Positions 42,474-50,434 of a DNA stretch of 64,000 bases are shown in pieces. The stretch is from NCBI GenBank assembly GCA_018971415.1, contig JAGXAW010000004.1, positions 17,508 to 81,507 of the forward strand, written 5' to 3'. The position numbers and the translations under genes are program-made. Under the pieces are notes generated by a model that saw only the letters and a list, made by a program, of their open reading frames with translations, was not told where the DNA came from and searched no databases. The first letter of the stretch is position 1; each line of letters begins with the position of its first letter. The DNA comes from Betaproteobacteria bacterium. GTDB lineage: Bacteria; Pseudomonadota; Gammaproteobacteria; Burkholderiales; Ferrovaceae.

Positions 42474-43110
42474 AGACAATATCTTTGCCCGTATTCGCCG
42501 CGGCTTGGGGTTACCTACACATCCAGAACCTGCTGAGCGTGAGCAGGCGCTCAAGGTATTACAAGAGAAACCCCGCGGACCACGTCCAAGCCAAGTCTGG
42601 CAAGACCCTGTGCAGCGTTTTATTGAGCGCTGTGCTCAGCTATCTACAACCACTGAAACTGTTTCAGATATACTTGCGATTCCTATGGCAGTGGCAAGTT
42701 ATTTAAATCAACATCATTTAACTCGAGAGATGGTTATCTGGCCTGGTTTAGCCCATCTGAATTGGCAACAAGCTGGATTAAGTGTGCGTGTTGGAAGTGC
42801 TAAAAATGAGGATTTGGTGGGCGTTACTGGGGCATTTTGTGCCATTGCAGAAACAGCGACCCTAATGATGCCTTCCGGTTCTGAGACTCCTTCAACGGTG
42901 AGTTTACTGCCTGAAACACATATTGCTCTTCTCGATAAATCCAGAATTGTGAATTACATGGAAGACGCCTGGGATCTTTATTTGTCAGAACACAAAACCT
43001 TACCCAGAGCGGTGAATTTTATATCGGGTCCCTCTCGTACAGCAGACATTGAGCAAACCATTATTATTGGTGCCCATGGTCCTTACCGAGTTCACGTGAT
43101 TATCTATTAA
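42463..43110 (+). CDS. lutC: Lactate utilization protein LutC/LldG (LUD domain)
   Basis: A 215-residue LUD-domain protein beginning MSARDNIFARIRRGLG, with VGVTGAFCAIAETATLMMPSG and SLLPETHIALLDKSRIV, then the usual ending FISGPSRTADIEQTIIIGAHGP. The ATG at 42463 overlaps the lutB stop by 11 bases and suits the family, whereas a start at 42385 lies well inside lutB. Its 3' end overlaps the convergent relaxase-like gene by 11 bases. Confidence 0.94.
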   Translation: MSARDNIFARIRRGLGLPTHPEPAEREQALKVLQEKPRGPRPSQVWQDPVQRFIERCAQLSTTTETVSDILAIPMAVASYLNQHHLTREMVIWPGLAHLNWQQAGLSVRVGSAKNEDLVGVTGAFCAIAETATLMMPSGSETPSTVSLLPETHIALLDKSRIVNYMEDAWDLYLSEHKTLPRAVNFISGPSRTADIEQTIIIGAHGPYRVHVIIY

Positions 43111-44446
43111 TACCTCGCTTGTCGTCTATTTGTTTAATTGGTTGATATTGAAACGCATCACTGTTAAAAACAGTCAGAGCGCGTTCAACGCCCAATGTTC
43201 TTGAACGAATAAAATCAGTGAGGTGTTGGCTTTGTTTTAATTGATATTGCCAAATATGTGTAAGCGTATGTTGAGCAAAAGTGTTATTTAAATAAGCTTC
43301 ATTAATTAGAAACTGTATCCATGAGGGTTTCTTGTTAATGGTTGTTTGTTGTATCGCTTTGAGTGTCGTGGGCGAATGATTGAGAGCGTTGATCAGATAT
43401 TGACGACCGCGACGAGATACCACAGAGCGATCAAATAATCTTTCAATAACCACTCCCTGTTGAGTTTTATTATAAGAATAAGTGTGTTTTTTTCTTAAGG
43501 ATATACCATGGTTTAAAGAGGCATAATACTGTTGCCTTAATTGCCTGAGTTCAGCATCTTGTCGGTTCCACTGATGATGGTGAGGGTGTGAGTTAATCGT
43601 TTTTTCTGGGGTATAGAGTTGGCAGTAGGCTTGGTAACTTATTTTACTGTGAGTGGGTAAGCGAAGCGTATCAGTAAAAGGGCCCCATTGTTTAATGAGA
43701 CAATTTGAACTTAAATTTTTATCAATCAATGAGGGCTTAATATAGATTGAGCGGCCATTCACTTGGGTTTCCCAGACAAAGGATTGGTGGCGGCCAATAA
43801 TGCGCACACCGCAAAAATTTAGAACCTTGATCAGTGATGACCAATTACTGTCACTACGATGAGTAAGGGATAAAAGTTGATCTTTTAAATAGACCTTCAT
43901 CCACTGATAAAAAGATAAAGGTTTTATATTGAGTTGCTCAAGTTTAATCGTGTGGTTATTAAAATTTCTGATGTTTGAAGTCACTTGGTTATAGTGAGCC
44001 ATATCTTTTTTAATTTGTCTTTTTACTAATAAGTCTTGATTAGAAGACAGTAACAAAAGATGAGCGTGTGGATGGGCGGTTTGCGTATGAATAAACCACA
44101 TACTCAAGGGATGAATAGAGTGATAGTGACTGAACAAACGGTCTATTTCTTTTTTTATCGTGTAATAAGAGGTCTCTTTATTTTGCCAAGACAGGACCAA
44201 ATGATCAAGCTGTGGTGATATGTCGCCACGGCTTTGATACTGATTCTTTAACAGGTAGGCAAGACTTAATACATCGCTTTTTTGGTAAATTAAGATATGT
44301 GCGTTATGCGTTCCCATTAAACCTTGACTGTTAGTCCAATGATCCTCCACAAAGTAATCACGGGTCATGTAAAGTAATAGATTTTTAAAAGAAAAGAGAT
44401 GAGTAATTTTTCGTCTTACTAAGAAATGAAGGTTTACCCCTGACAT
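43100..44446 (-). CDS. Relaxase/mobilization nuclease, MOBP (NikB/TraI)-like
   Basis: A 448-residue protein that reads as a conjugative relaxase, the enzyme that nicks and carries single-stranded DNA. Motif I is SFKNLLLYMTRDYF with Tyr26 at the nicking position. The HLVLSW strand follows. Motif III FIHTQTAHPHAHLLLL keeps the three-His metal site (H..T...H.H). The C-terminal part NFCGVRI then YIKPSLIDKNLSSNCL and WGPF matches the block after the nuclease in NikB-type relaxases. It lacks the primase or long tail of plasmid NikB. It overlaps the upstream RHH gene by 13 bases. Catalytic residues look intact. The match is by eye. Confidence 0.78.
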   Translation of the reverse strand: MSGVNLHFLVRRKITHLFSFKNLLLYMTRDYFVEDHWTNSQGLMGTHNAHILIYQKSDVLSLAYLLKNQYQSRGDISPQLDHLVLSWQNKETSYYTIKKEIDRLFSHYHSIHPLSMWFIHTQTAHPHAHLLLLSSNQDLLVKRQIKKDMAHYNQVTSNIRNFNNHTIKLEQLNIKPLSFYQWMKVYLKDQLLSLTHRSDSNWSSLIKVLNFCGVRIIGRHQSFVWETQVNGRSIYIKPSLIDKNLSSNCLIKQWGPFTDTLRLPTHSKISYQAYCQLYTPEKTINSHPHHHQWNRQDAELRQLRQQYYASLNHGISLRKKHTYSYNKTQQGVVIERLFDRSVVSRRGRQYLINALNHSPTTLKAIQQTTINKKPSWIQFLINEAYLNNTFAQHTLTHIWQYQLKQSQHLTDFIRSRTLGVERALTVFNSDAFQYQPIKQIDDKRGINR

Positions 44447-44748
44447 TGATAAAACTCATGAATCTCATTTAACAAAGTATTTAACTTTCTGTATAAATCA
44501 TGACACGACAAAATCAAACTCACATTGTCGTGATGTTGATGCCAATAGGCCATACTTAACTTTATTTCATGTAACGCCGCCAAAAAATATTCCACACTGA
44601 CCGTCGAGTTATGCTCAGAAAGTAAAGTATGTTTAACCCACAATTCGGGTGTAAGAGCACTTGATAGGATAGCTCTTTCAATGGTTTTGGATTCCTGAAC
44701 ACTTAAAGGGGCATGGTGATAAATGATAGGGTGCATACCCCTAATCAT
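44434..44748 (-). CDS. Small ribbon-helix-helix-like protein, probable relaxosome accessory (MobC/NikA-like)
   Basis: A 104-residue protein with a short N-terminal strand, then PLSVQESKTIERAILSSALT and PELWVKHTLLSE, the strand-helix-helix spacing of RHH relaxosome proteins such as NikA/MobC. The remainder is helical and rich in His and Leu. It overlaps the relaxase-like gene and lies 15 bases after the sensor kinase stop. On sequence alone it is only a weak match, and its position next to the relaxase is the main argument. An inner ATG at 44736 is also possible. Confidence 0.55.
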   Translation of the reverse strand: MIRGMHPIIYHHAPLSVQESKTIERAILSSALTPELWVKHTLLSEHNSTVSVEYFLAALHEIKLSMAYWHQHHDNVSLILSCHDLYRKLNTLLNEIHEFYQCQG

Positions 44749-44763
44749 CCTTAAGGGAAAAAT

Positions 44764-46104
44764 TTATTTTTTGAGAAAAGAGATGGCAACTTTAAAACCT
44801 TGTTGCTGAGGCAATTGTTCAAGTGTAATTCTGGCCTGATGAAGCTCTACTATTCTTTGAACGATAGATAACCCTAAACCACTACCTTGCTCTATGGTCT
44901 CATCTAAACGATAAAATCGATTAAAAATTTTGTGTTGTTCCTCAGGCTCAATGCCTTTGCCTTGATCGATAACAGCAAGTTCTATCATATCTTTATACTG
45001 TTTAAGAGTGATGCGGATAATAGAGTACTGAGGGGAATAGCGTAGGGCGTTATCCAGCAGGTTACGTAGCATAATTTCCAATTGCCAAGGATTACCAGTC
45101 ACCCATAAATCGTCTTCAAGTTGACACTGTACTTCGATAGCTCGTTGTTTAGCATAGCCTAGTAGGCATCCGCTTACTTTTTGTATGACCTGTTTCAGAT
45201 CCGTTTTAATCATTTCATTCTGGGCGTTATCCGGGTCCACCCGAGCCAATACCAGTAATTGCTCAATTAAGTGAGTGGAACGCTCAGTGCCTTGTATCAC
45301 CTGTTGAAGTGCATGCATTCGATCATCCGTGTTGTCAGCTCTCATGGCTATTTGCGCTTGAATCTTAATGGCCGCAAGAGGTGTTCTGAGTTCGTGAGCC
45401 GCGTTACCTGTAAATTGTTTTTCACTGTCGAGAGAGCGTTTTAATCGGTTCAAGAGATCATTGATAGAGACTGCTAAAGGAAGAACTTCATCTGGCACTG
45501 CGGAAAGCTCAATGGGGTCTAGTCGTGATGCATTTCTCTCAACAATGGCTTGCCGTAATTTATTCAGCGGTGTTAGTCCCATGCGAACAGTAAACCAAAT
45601 TAAAAAGCCTAAAAACGGGAAAAATGCGAGCGTGGGAAGCAGTATTTGGTAGGTAATGTGTCTTGCTAATTTGGCACGTGTGGCAACTGGTTCTGCAATA
45701 AAAATATGATAAGTATGATTGTCATCCCATAAATTCAGTAAGCGCCACTGTTGATTTAAATAGCGAATTTCTTGAAAGCCTGCTTGATTATTATTAATAA
45801 GTGGTAATTCAGGCGCGTAGAGTGAGCGCATGACAATGCCGTTACTGTCCCATACTTGATAGAGCATGGTTTGTGCGTAGGGCTGTCCATCAGGTGTGGG
45901 ATAACCGCCGTGCTCAATGATCTCCTCTTTCTCGCGTCTTGCCATACCAATTAAGATATGGGCAGCTTGAGTGATTTCTGCATCAAAAATTGCATCTATT
46001 TCGTCCCGTGTTTCGTAACGGGTTAACAGAGCGGTGATTAACCATGCGCAAGACAACAGTGCAATTAATAAAAAAATTAAACGACGTCGAATAGATGTCA
46101 TCAT
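44764..46104 (-). CDS. Sensor histidine kinase (QseC/PmrB-like)
   Basis: A 446-residue membrane sensor. Helix 1 lies at about residues 8-28, then comes a periplasmic domain, then helix 2 (ILLPTLAFFPFLGFLIWFTV), HAMP, and the H-box AAHELRTPLAAIKIQAQ with His about 236. The N box LLDNALRYSP, G1 DQGKGIEP and G2 GSGLGLSIVQRI complete the ATPase. It overlaps the response regulator stop by four bases. The signal is unknown. Confidence 0.92.
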   Translation of the reverse strand: MMTSIRRRLIFLLIALLSCAWLITALLTRYETRDEIDAIFDAEITQAAHILIGMARREKEEIIEHGGYPTPDGQPYAQTMLYQVWDSNGIVMRSLYAPELPLINNNQAGFQEIRYLNQQWRLLNLWDDNHTYHIFIAEPVATRAKLARHITYQILLPTLAFFPFLGFLIWFTVRMGLTPLNKLRQAIVERNASRLDPIELSAVPDEVLPLAVSINDLLNRLKRSLDSEKQFTGNAAHELRTPLAAIKIQAQIAMRADNTDDRMHALQQVIQGTERSTHLIEQLLVLARVDPDNAQNEMIKTDLKQVIQKVSGCLLGYAKQRAIEVQCQLEDDLWVTGNPWQLEIMLRNLLDNALRYSPQYSIIRITLKQYKDMIELAVIDQGKGIEPEEQHKIFNRFYRLDETIEQGSGLGLSIVQRIVELHQARITLEQLPQQQGFKVAISFLKK

Positions 46105-46757
46105 TTATCGATTACATATCCTATGCCGCGTATGGTTCGAATGAGATCATTGCCTAATTTTTTTCGTAAATGGTGGATATGTACTTCAACAGAATTACTC
46201 TCAATTTCATCATCCCAGCCATAGAGCTTTTCCTCCAATTGCTCTCTTGAAAACACCCGACCTTGATTCAGTAAGAGTTGTTCTAAGATATTAAACTCCT
46301 TGGCAGAAATGGCAACAGTCTGTTGATCCAGTGTCACGCTATGGGCTGCCGGATCGAGGGTTAGGTTACCTCGTTGAATAATGGGAGAACTCTGGCCACT
46401 GCTACGCCGAACTAAGGCGCGAATCCTCGCCAATAACTCATCAAGGTCAAAGGGCTTGATCAGATAGTCATCAGCGCCACTGTCCAGCCCCTTTATTTTG
46501 TCAGACAAGGTATCTCGTGCCGTTAGAATTAACACTGGAATTGGGTTTTTACGTGCACGGCATTCTGCTAAAACCTCTAAGCCGGATTTTTTAGGTAAGT
46601 TTAAATCCAAGATCATGGCCTCATAAATACCTGTTTTGAGTGCAAGATCTGCGGCGTTTCCGTCAGTTACCCAATCTGTTACATAACCTGCTTGTTTAAG
46701 TCCTGCACGGATTCCGTCTCCCAAGATGGAGTCATCTTCAACAAGGAGTATTTTCAT
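46101..46757 (-). CDS. OmpR-family response regulator (QseB/PmrA-like)
   Basis: A 218-residue regulator. The receiver has LVEDDSILGDGIRAGL with the acidic pair, Asp51 in MILDLNLPKKSG, and the conserved Lys in LIKPFDLDELLARIRAL. The C-terminal winged helix ends EVHIHHLRKKLG and RTIRGIGYVID. It is the first gene of a unit with the sensor kinase, the RHH protein and the relaxase-like gene. Confidence 0.95.
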   Translation of the reverse strand: MKILLVEDDSILGDGIRAGLKQAGYVTDWVTDGNAADLALKTGIYEAMILDLNLPKKSGLEVLAECRARKNPIPVLILTARDTLSDKIKGLDSGADDYLIKPFDLDELLARIRALVRRSSGQSSPIIQRGNLTLDPAAHSVTLDQQTVAISAKEFNILEQLLLNQGRVFSREQLEEKLYGWDDEIESNSVEVHIHHLRKKLGNDLIRTIRGIGYVIDK

Positions 46758-46849
46758 AATAATGTGTATCTATGTTCTCTATCTGTTTTCTGCAATATAG
46801 ACGAATAATCACTGGGTGTTCTAAATACTGTGTTTAGTCTATGGTTTTA

Positions 46850-47470
46850 TTATTTATCATTTTTACTAATTAAACGATACAAATATCCGCTAACCATGGC
46901 TTGGGCAAGGGGTGATTTGTCTTTCACTTCATGCCATATTAATGCGCCGAAATGCACAAGAATGAACCCCCAGAAGAAGTTATAGAGTAACTCATGAGGT
47001 TCATGAAATAAATCTTTCAGTGCCTTGTTCCCACCTAATAGAGAATCAAATGGCCCCATATTCAGTTTGATGGCAGCAAGGCTTAAACCGGTTAATACCA
47101 TTACGCTCAATAACACATAAAATACCAAATAAACAAAGCTTGCTAAAGCAGAGTGTCCCCAACGATGTGGGTCGACCCATTGTTTGGTTTTGATGACATT
47201 AAGCCAAAGGGCTGGATGCCATAAATCACTGAATTTTGCTGTTGAGGAACCCATAATACCCAATATAATTCGAGCAACAAGCCCCACGCCAATACCATAA
47301 CCAATCCAAACATGGATGTACCACAGAGTATCTCGTGGTACCCCCTTGTCTATGTAATCGACAATCAATGCTGTGAAAATCTGTAGGACAATCAGTACGC
47401 CAAGCCAAAGGTGGGTAAAACGTAAAAGGGGATCAAATACTTTACGTCTTTCATATATAAGTTGTTCCAT
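46850..47470 (-). CDS. Cytochrome b561-like membrane protein
   Basis: A 206-residue protein with four or five helices. FDPLLRFTHLWLGVLIVLQ has the first heme-ligating His, and DTLWYIHVWIGYGIGVGLVAR and LLYNFFWGFILVHFGALIWHEV supply further His candidates. This is the di-heme cytochrome b561/hydrogenase cytochrome-b fold, which passes electrons across the membrane. The donor or acceptor is not encoded nearby. It is 93 bases upstream of the response regulator, same strand. Confidence 0.82.
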   Translation of the reverse strand: MEQLIYERRKVFDPLLRFTHLWLGVLIVLQIFTALIVDYIDKGVPRDTLWYIHVWIGYGIGVGLVARIILGIMGSSTAKFSDLWHPALWLNVIKTKQWVDPHRWGHSALASFVYLVFYVLLSVMVLTGLSLAAIKLNMGPFDSLLGGNKALKDLFHEPHELLYNFFWGFILVHFGALIWHEVKDKSPLAQAMVSGYLYRLISKNDK

Positions 47471-47548
47471 GGCCTCTCTCCTTTAGTTGATGATCTATCA
47501 TAACTTCTTATTCTTAATATCGTCTTAAATTTTATTGTCGCATTAATC

Positions 47549-47577
47549 AAAAAAAAAGGTGGTCTGGGAAGACCACC
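47549..47577 (-). terminator. Strong minus-strand terminator with no gene before it
   Basis: GGTGGTCT (47558-47565) pairs perfectly with AGACCACC (47570-47577) over GGGA, and on the minus strand is followed by nine Ts (47557-47549). No minus-strand gene was found upstream of it, so it ends either a small RNA or a leader of the cytochrome gene, whose start is 79 bases further on. Confidence 0.7.
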
Positions 47578-47830
47578 GAAAGGGGGAGACAGTGACTATC
47601 GAATCTATCGATGGTTTGTCTAATGTTATTTGATCACATTATTCTTAAATGAATCTTAATAGATGACTCCGTGAGAATAACTATGGAAAACCCGCCATCG
47701 GGTTTTACTAAAATATGACGGTTTGGTTAAGGTAAGAGTACAGCGGTGTAAGGTTTATCCCTAGATAAAACTAGGTTAATGGATTGAATTGAGAATGATC
47801 ATGTGGATTTTTATTAGAAACTGAAATTAC
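47578..47830. other. Gene-free region with several palindromes
   Basis: About 250 bases without an open frame of note. It holds AAAACCCG-CCAT-CGGGTTTT (47687-47706), which is terminator-like on either strand, and CCTAG-ATAAAA-CTAGG (47760-47775). Together with the minus-strand terminator at 47549 it could encode a short untranslated RNA, but no convincing promoter was found. Confidence 0.4.
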
Positions 47831-47859
47831 TTGCTAAAGTCGAAAAAAACTTTTATATT
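47831..47859 (+). promoter_or_regulatory. Candidate promoter of the leuA leader
   Basis: TTGCTA (47831-47836) and TATATT (47854-47859) with a 17-base spacer. Transcription would begin at about 47866, which is the A of the leader peptide ATG, so the leader message may have no 5' untranslated bases. Confidence 0.55.
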
Positions 47860-47865
47860 TAAACC

Positions 47866-47949
47866 ATGAGTGCGATTATTCAATTTTCTTTTTCTCAGCT
47901 TTTTCTGGGTAGACTGTTAAACCTACCACTACTGCGCGCTGCGCGCTAA
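47866..47949 (+). CDS. leuL: leu operon leader peptide (attenuator peptide)
   Basis: A 27-codon open frame before leuA that encodes seven leucines in its last 17 residues, ending LGRLLNLPLLRAAR and a TAA stop. The Leu codons are CTT, CTG, CTG, TTA, CTA, CTA and CTG, including uncommon CTA as in E. coli leuL. Stalling at these codons when Leu-tRNA is scarce would favour leuA transcription. No ribosome site is visible, but the predicted transcription start coincides with the ATG. Peptide existence is inferred from composition and position. Confidence 0.75.
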   Translation: MSAIIQFSFSQLFLGRLLNLPLLRAAR

Positions 47950-47981
47950 AACTATTCAATTCCCACAATTCGATGTATTCT

Positions 47982-48017
47982 TGTCTCTTGATAATAGAGA
48001 CAGTTCTATTATTTAAA
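47982..48017 (+). terminator. Candidate leuA attenuator hairpin
   Basis: TGTCTCT (47982-47988) pairs with AGAGACA (47996-48002) over TGATAAT, followed by the T/A-rich GTTCTATTATTTAAAT. It lies between the leader stop and leuA. The T run is broken, so it may be a weak or Rho-aided terminator. I could not define the competing antiterminator pairing. Confidence 0.5.
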
Positions 48018-48038
48018 TCAGATAGTTAGGAGCTGATC

Positions 48039-49586
48039 GTGAAACAACAACTGATTATTTTTGATACCACCATGAGAGATGGTGAGCAAAGTCCTGGTGC
48101 CTCAATGACCCGTGAGGAAAAAATTCGTATTGGCCGACAATTGGAGAAATTAAAGGTTGATGTGATTGAGGCTGGTTTTCCTGCAGCCAGTCAAGGCGAT
48201 TTTGAATCTGTTCGCGCGGTGGCTTCTGTCATCAAAGACAGTACCGTATGCGGTCTTGCAAGGGCACAGGAAAATGATATTCGACGTACGGCAGAAGCGA
48301 TTCAATTGGCCCAACGGGGGCGAATTCATACCTTTATTGCCACATCGCCAATCCATATGGAAAAGAAATTACGTATGTCGCCCGATCAGGTGTTGGAAGC
48401 TGCTGTAAAAGCAGTGACCTTAGCCAGACAATTCACCGACGATGTGGAATTCTCATGCGAGGACGCCGTACGCTCTGAGACAGACTTTATGTGCCGCGTG
48501 ATAGAGGCGGTAATTCGTGCTGGTGCTAAAACCATCAATATTCCAGATACTGTGGGTTACGCCATTCCTTTTCAGTATGGTGAGTTAATTAAAACATTGA
48601 TCGAAAGAGTACCTAACTCAGATCAAGCTGTGTTTTCAGTTCATTGCCATAATGATTTGGGTTTGGCAGTATCTAATTCCTTATCAGCCGTTTTAGCGGG
48701 AGCGCGTCAGGTTGAGTGTACGATTAATGGTCTTGGTGAGCGAGCTGGTAATGCGGCTTTAGAAGAAATTGTCATGGCCATTAAAACCCGACATGATATT
48801 TTTCCGGTAGAAACGCGCATTGATACCACTCAAATTGTTCCAGCAAGTCGTCTTGTCTCCACAATTACAGGTTTTCCAGTACAACCCAATAAAGCGGTTG
48901 TGGGTGCCAATGCCTTTGCTCACGAGTCTGGTATCCACCAAGATGGGGTCTTAAAACACCGAGAAACCTATGAGATTATGCGCGCTGAGGATGTGGGTTG
49001 GAATGCCAATAAGTTGGTATTAGGAAAACATTCTGGTCGTTCTGCTTTTAAAGCACGTTTAGCTGAATTAGGCATTGAGTTGGAGTCAGAGGTAGCGTTG
49101 AACACAGCATTTCAACGCTTTAAGGATTTGGCTGATAAAAAACATGATATTTTTGATGAAGATATTCATGCCATTGTCAGTGAAGAACTGACAGAGCCTG
49201 AAACTGAGTTATATGGTTTGATTGCGTTAACTGCACACTGTGAGACTGGAGAGGCGCCTTACGCCAAATTGGTTATTTCCCATCAAGGGCAAGAAAGTCA
49301 GTCAGAGTCCACCGGAAGCGGCCCTGTTGATGCGACATTTAAAGCTATTGAGGCCATTATTCACAGCGGCTCTGAACTGCAACTCTATTCTGTAAACAAT
49401 ATTACAAGTGGAACGGAGTCGCAGGGTGAAGTGACCGTAAGATTGAGTCGTGGTGGGCGGATTGTGAACGGTCTTGGTGCGGACACCGATATTGTTGTTG
49501 CCTCTGCCAAGGCTTATTTAAGTGCACTTAATAAGCTAGACAGTAAAGCGCAACGCATGAATCCCCAATCACACGAGGTTGTGTGA
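48039..49586 (+). CDS. leuA: 2-isopropylmalate synthase
   Basis: First committed step of leucine synthesis, joining acetyl-CoA to 2-ketoisovalerate. It has 515 residues and starts with [52 protein letters not shown] with the metal His pair, and [20 protein letters not shown] are the catalytic blocks, and the C-terminal region from about residue 390 is the LeuA dimerisation/leucine-feedback domain. Controlled here by a leader peptide. The rest of the leu genes are not in the window. Confidence 0.97.
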   Translation: MKQQLIIFDTTMRDGEQSPGASMTREEKIRIGRQLEKLKVDVIEAGFPAASQGDFESVRAVASVIKDSTVCGLARAQENDIRRTAEAIQLAQRGRIHTFIATSPIHMEKKLRMSPDQVLEAAVKAVTLARQFTDDVEFSCEDAVRSETDFMCRVIEAVIRAGAKTINIPDTVGYAIPFQYGELIKTLIERVPNSDQAVFSVHCHNDLGLAVSNSLSAVLAGARQVECTINGLGERAGNAALEEIVMAIKTRHDIFPVETRIDTTQIVPASRLVSTITGFPVQPNKAVVGANAFAHESGIHQDGVLKHRETYEIMRAEDVGWNANKLVLGKHSGRSAFKARLAELGIELESEVALNTAFQRFKDLADKKHDIFDEDIHAIVSEELTEPETELYGLIALTAHCETGEAPYAKLVISHQGQESQSESTGSGPVDATFKAIEAIIHSGSELQLYSVNNITSGTESQGEVTVRLSRGGRIVNGLGADTDIVVASAKAYLSALNKLDSKAQRMNPQSHEVV

Positions 49587-50434
49587 GCCGTTACAAATTA
49601 TGGTTTTACCCCTTAACCCCAGTGATCAGTACACTGGGGTTTTTGTGGTTTGTATTAAAAAAATTTCATCAAGATCGATGTCTACAAACTGCTTCTAGCC
49701 TGACTACTACAACGCTTTTTGCAATCATTCCTTTAGTGACTTTGTCCCTTAGTCTTTATTCGTTAATCCCCGGTTCAGCCAATCTGAGTAAAAGTGTGCG
49801 TGGTTTTTTAATGGCTAACTTGCTACCAGATGTGGCTGCAAGAATGATCAGTATCTATACCCTTCAATTTTCTCAGCACGCAGAACAGCTCACACTGGCC
49901 GGTCTTGGGGTGCTGTTATTAGCAGTTCTATCGCTTGTCATAACAGTAGATCATGCCTTTAATGCTGTATGGGGTACCACGCCGCGTCATCAATGGTATG
50001 CGAGGTTAATGATGTATGTGATTGTGGTTGCAGGAGGACCTATTATGCTGGCTGTGACACTATGGGCCTTTACCACGGCCATTAAAACATCACTGGGTTG
50101 GGTGGGTGAAAGCCACCATTTGATTAACAATGCTGTTCAGTGGAGTTCTTTGTTTATTCTCATGTTGATATTAAGTACGGCCTATTATGTGATTCCAGGC
50201 AAGAAGGTATTAATACGGCATGCTTTGGTGGGTGGCGTTTTTGCAGCCTCCGCTTTTGAGGGTTTAAAAAATGGGCTGACGTGGTTTATCACCCACTTTT
50301 CAGCATACAAAATGATTTACGGCGCCTTTGCCGCACTGCCCATCTTTTTGTTGTGGATCCAACTCTCGTGGGCAGTGGTACTGTTTTGTGCAGTATTAAC
50401 GGCAAGCTTGCCGCAATGGAAAATGAAACTCTAG
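49583..50434 (+). CDS. YihY/virulence-factor BrkB family membrane protein
   Basis: A 283-residue inner-membrane protein with about six helices. [26 protein letters not shown] near residue 35, [34 protein letters not shown] and [18 protein letters not shown] are the family blocks. Once called ribonuclease BN in error; real role unclear. A GTG start overlaps the leuA stop, and the stop overlaps that of proS on the other strand by four bases. Confidence 0.9.
   Translation: MSRYKLWFYPLTPVISTLGFLWFVLKKFHQDRCLQTASSLTTTTLFAIIPLVTLSLSLYSLIPGSANLSKSVRGFLMANLLPDVAARMISIYTLQFSQHAEQLTLAGLGVLLLAVLSLVITVDHAFNAVWGTTPRHQWYARLMMYVIVVAGGPIMLAVTLWAFTTAIKTSLGWVGESHHLINNAVQWSSLFILMLILSTAYYVIPGKKVLIRHALVGGVFAASAFEGLKNGLTWFITHFSAYKMIYGAFAALPIFLLWIQLSWAVVLFCAVLTASLPQWKMKL

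Noticed and set aside
47934..47946. GCGCGC-T-GCGCGC in the leu leader as a hairpin
   Set aside because: A one-base loop cannot form. It is better explained as the Arg-Ala-Ala-Arg codons of the leader peptide, though a pausing role is possible.
49583..50434. Annotation of the YihY protein as ribonuclease BN
   Set aside because: The family name came from a mistaken assignment. The sequence is a membrane protein with no nuclease motif.
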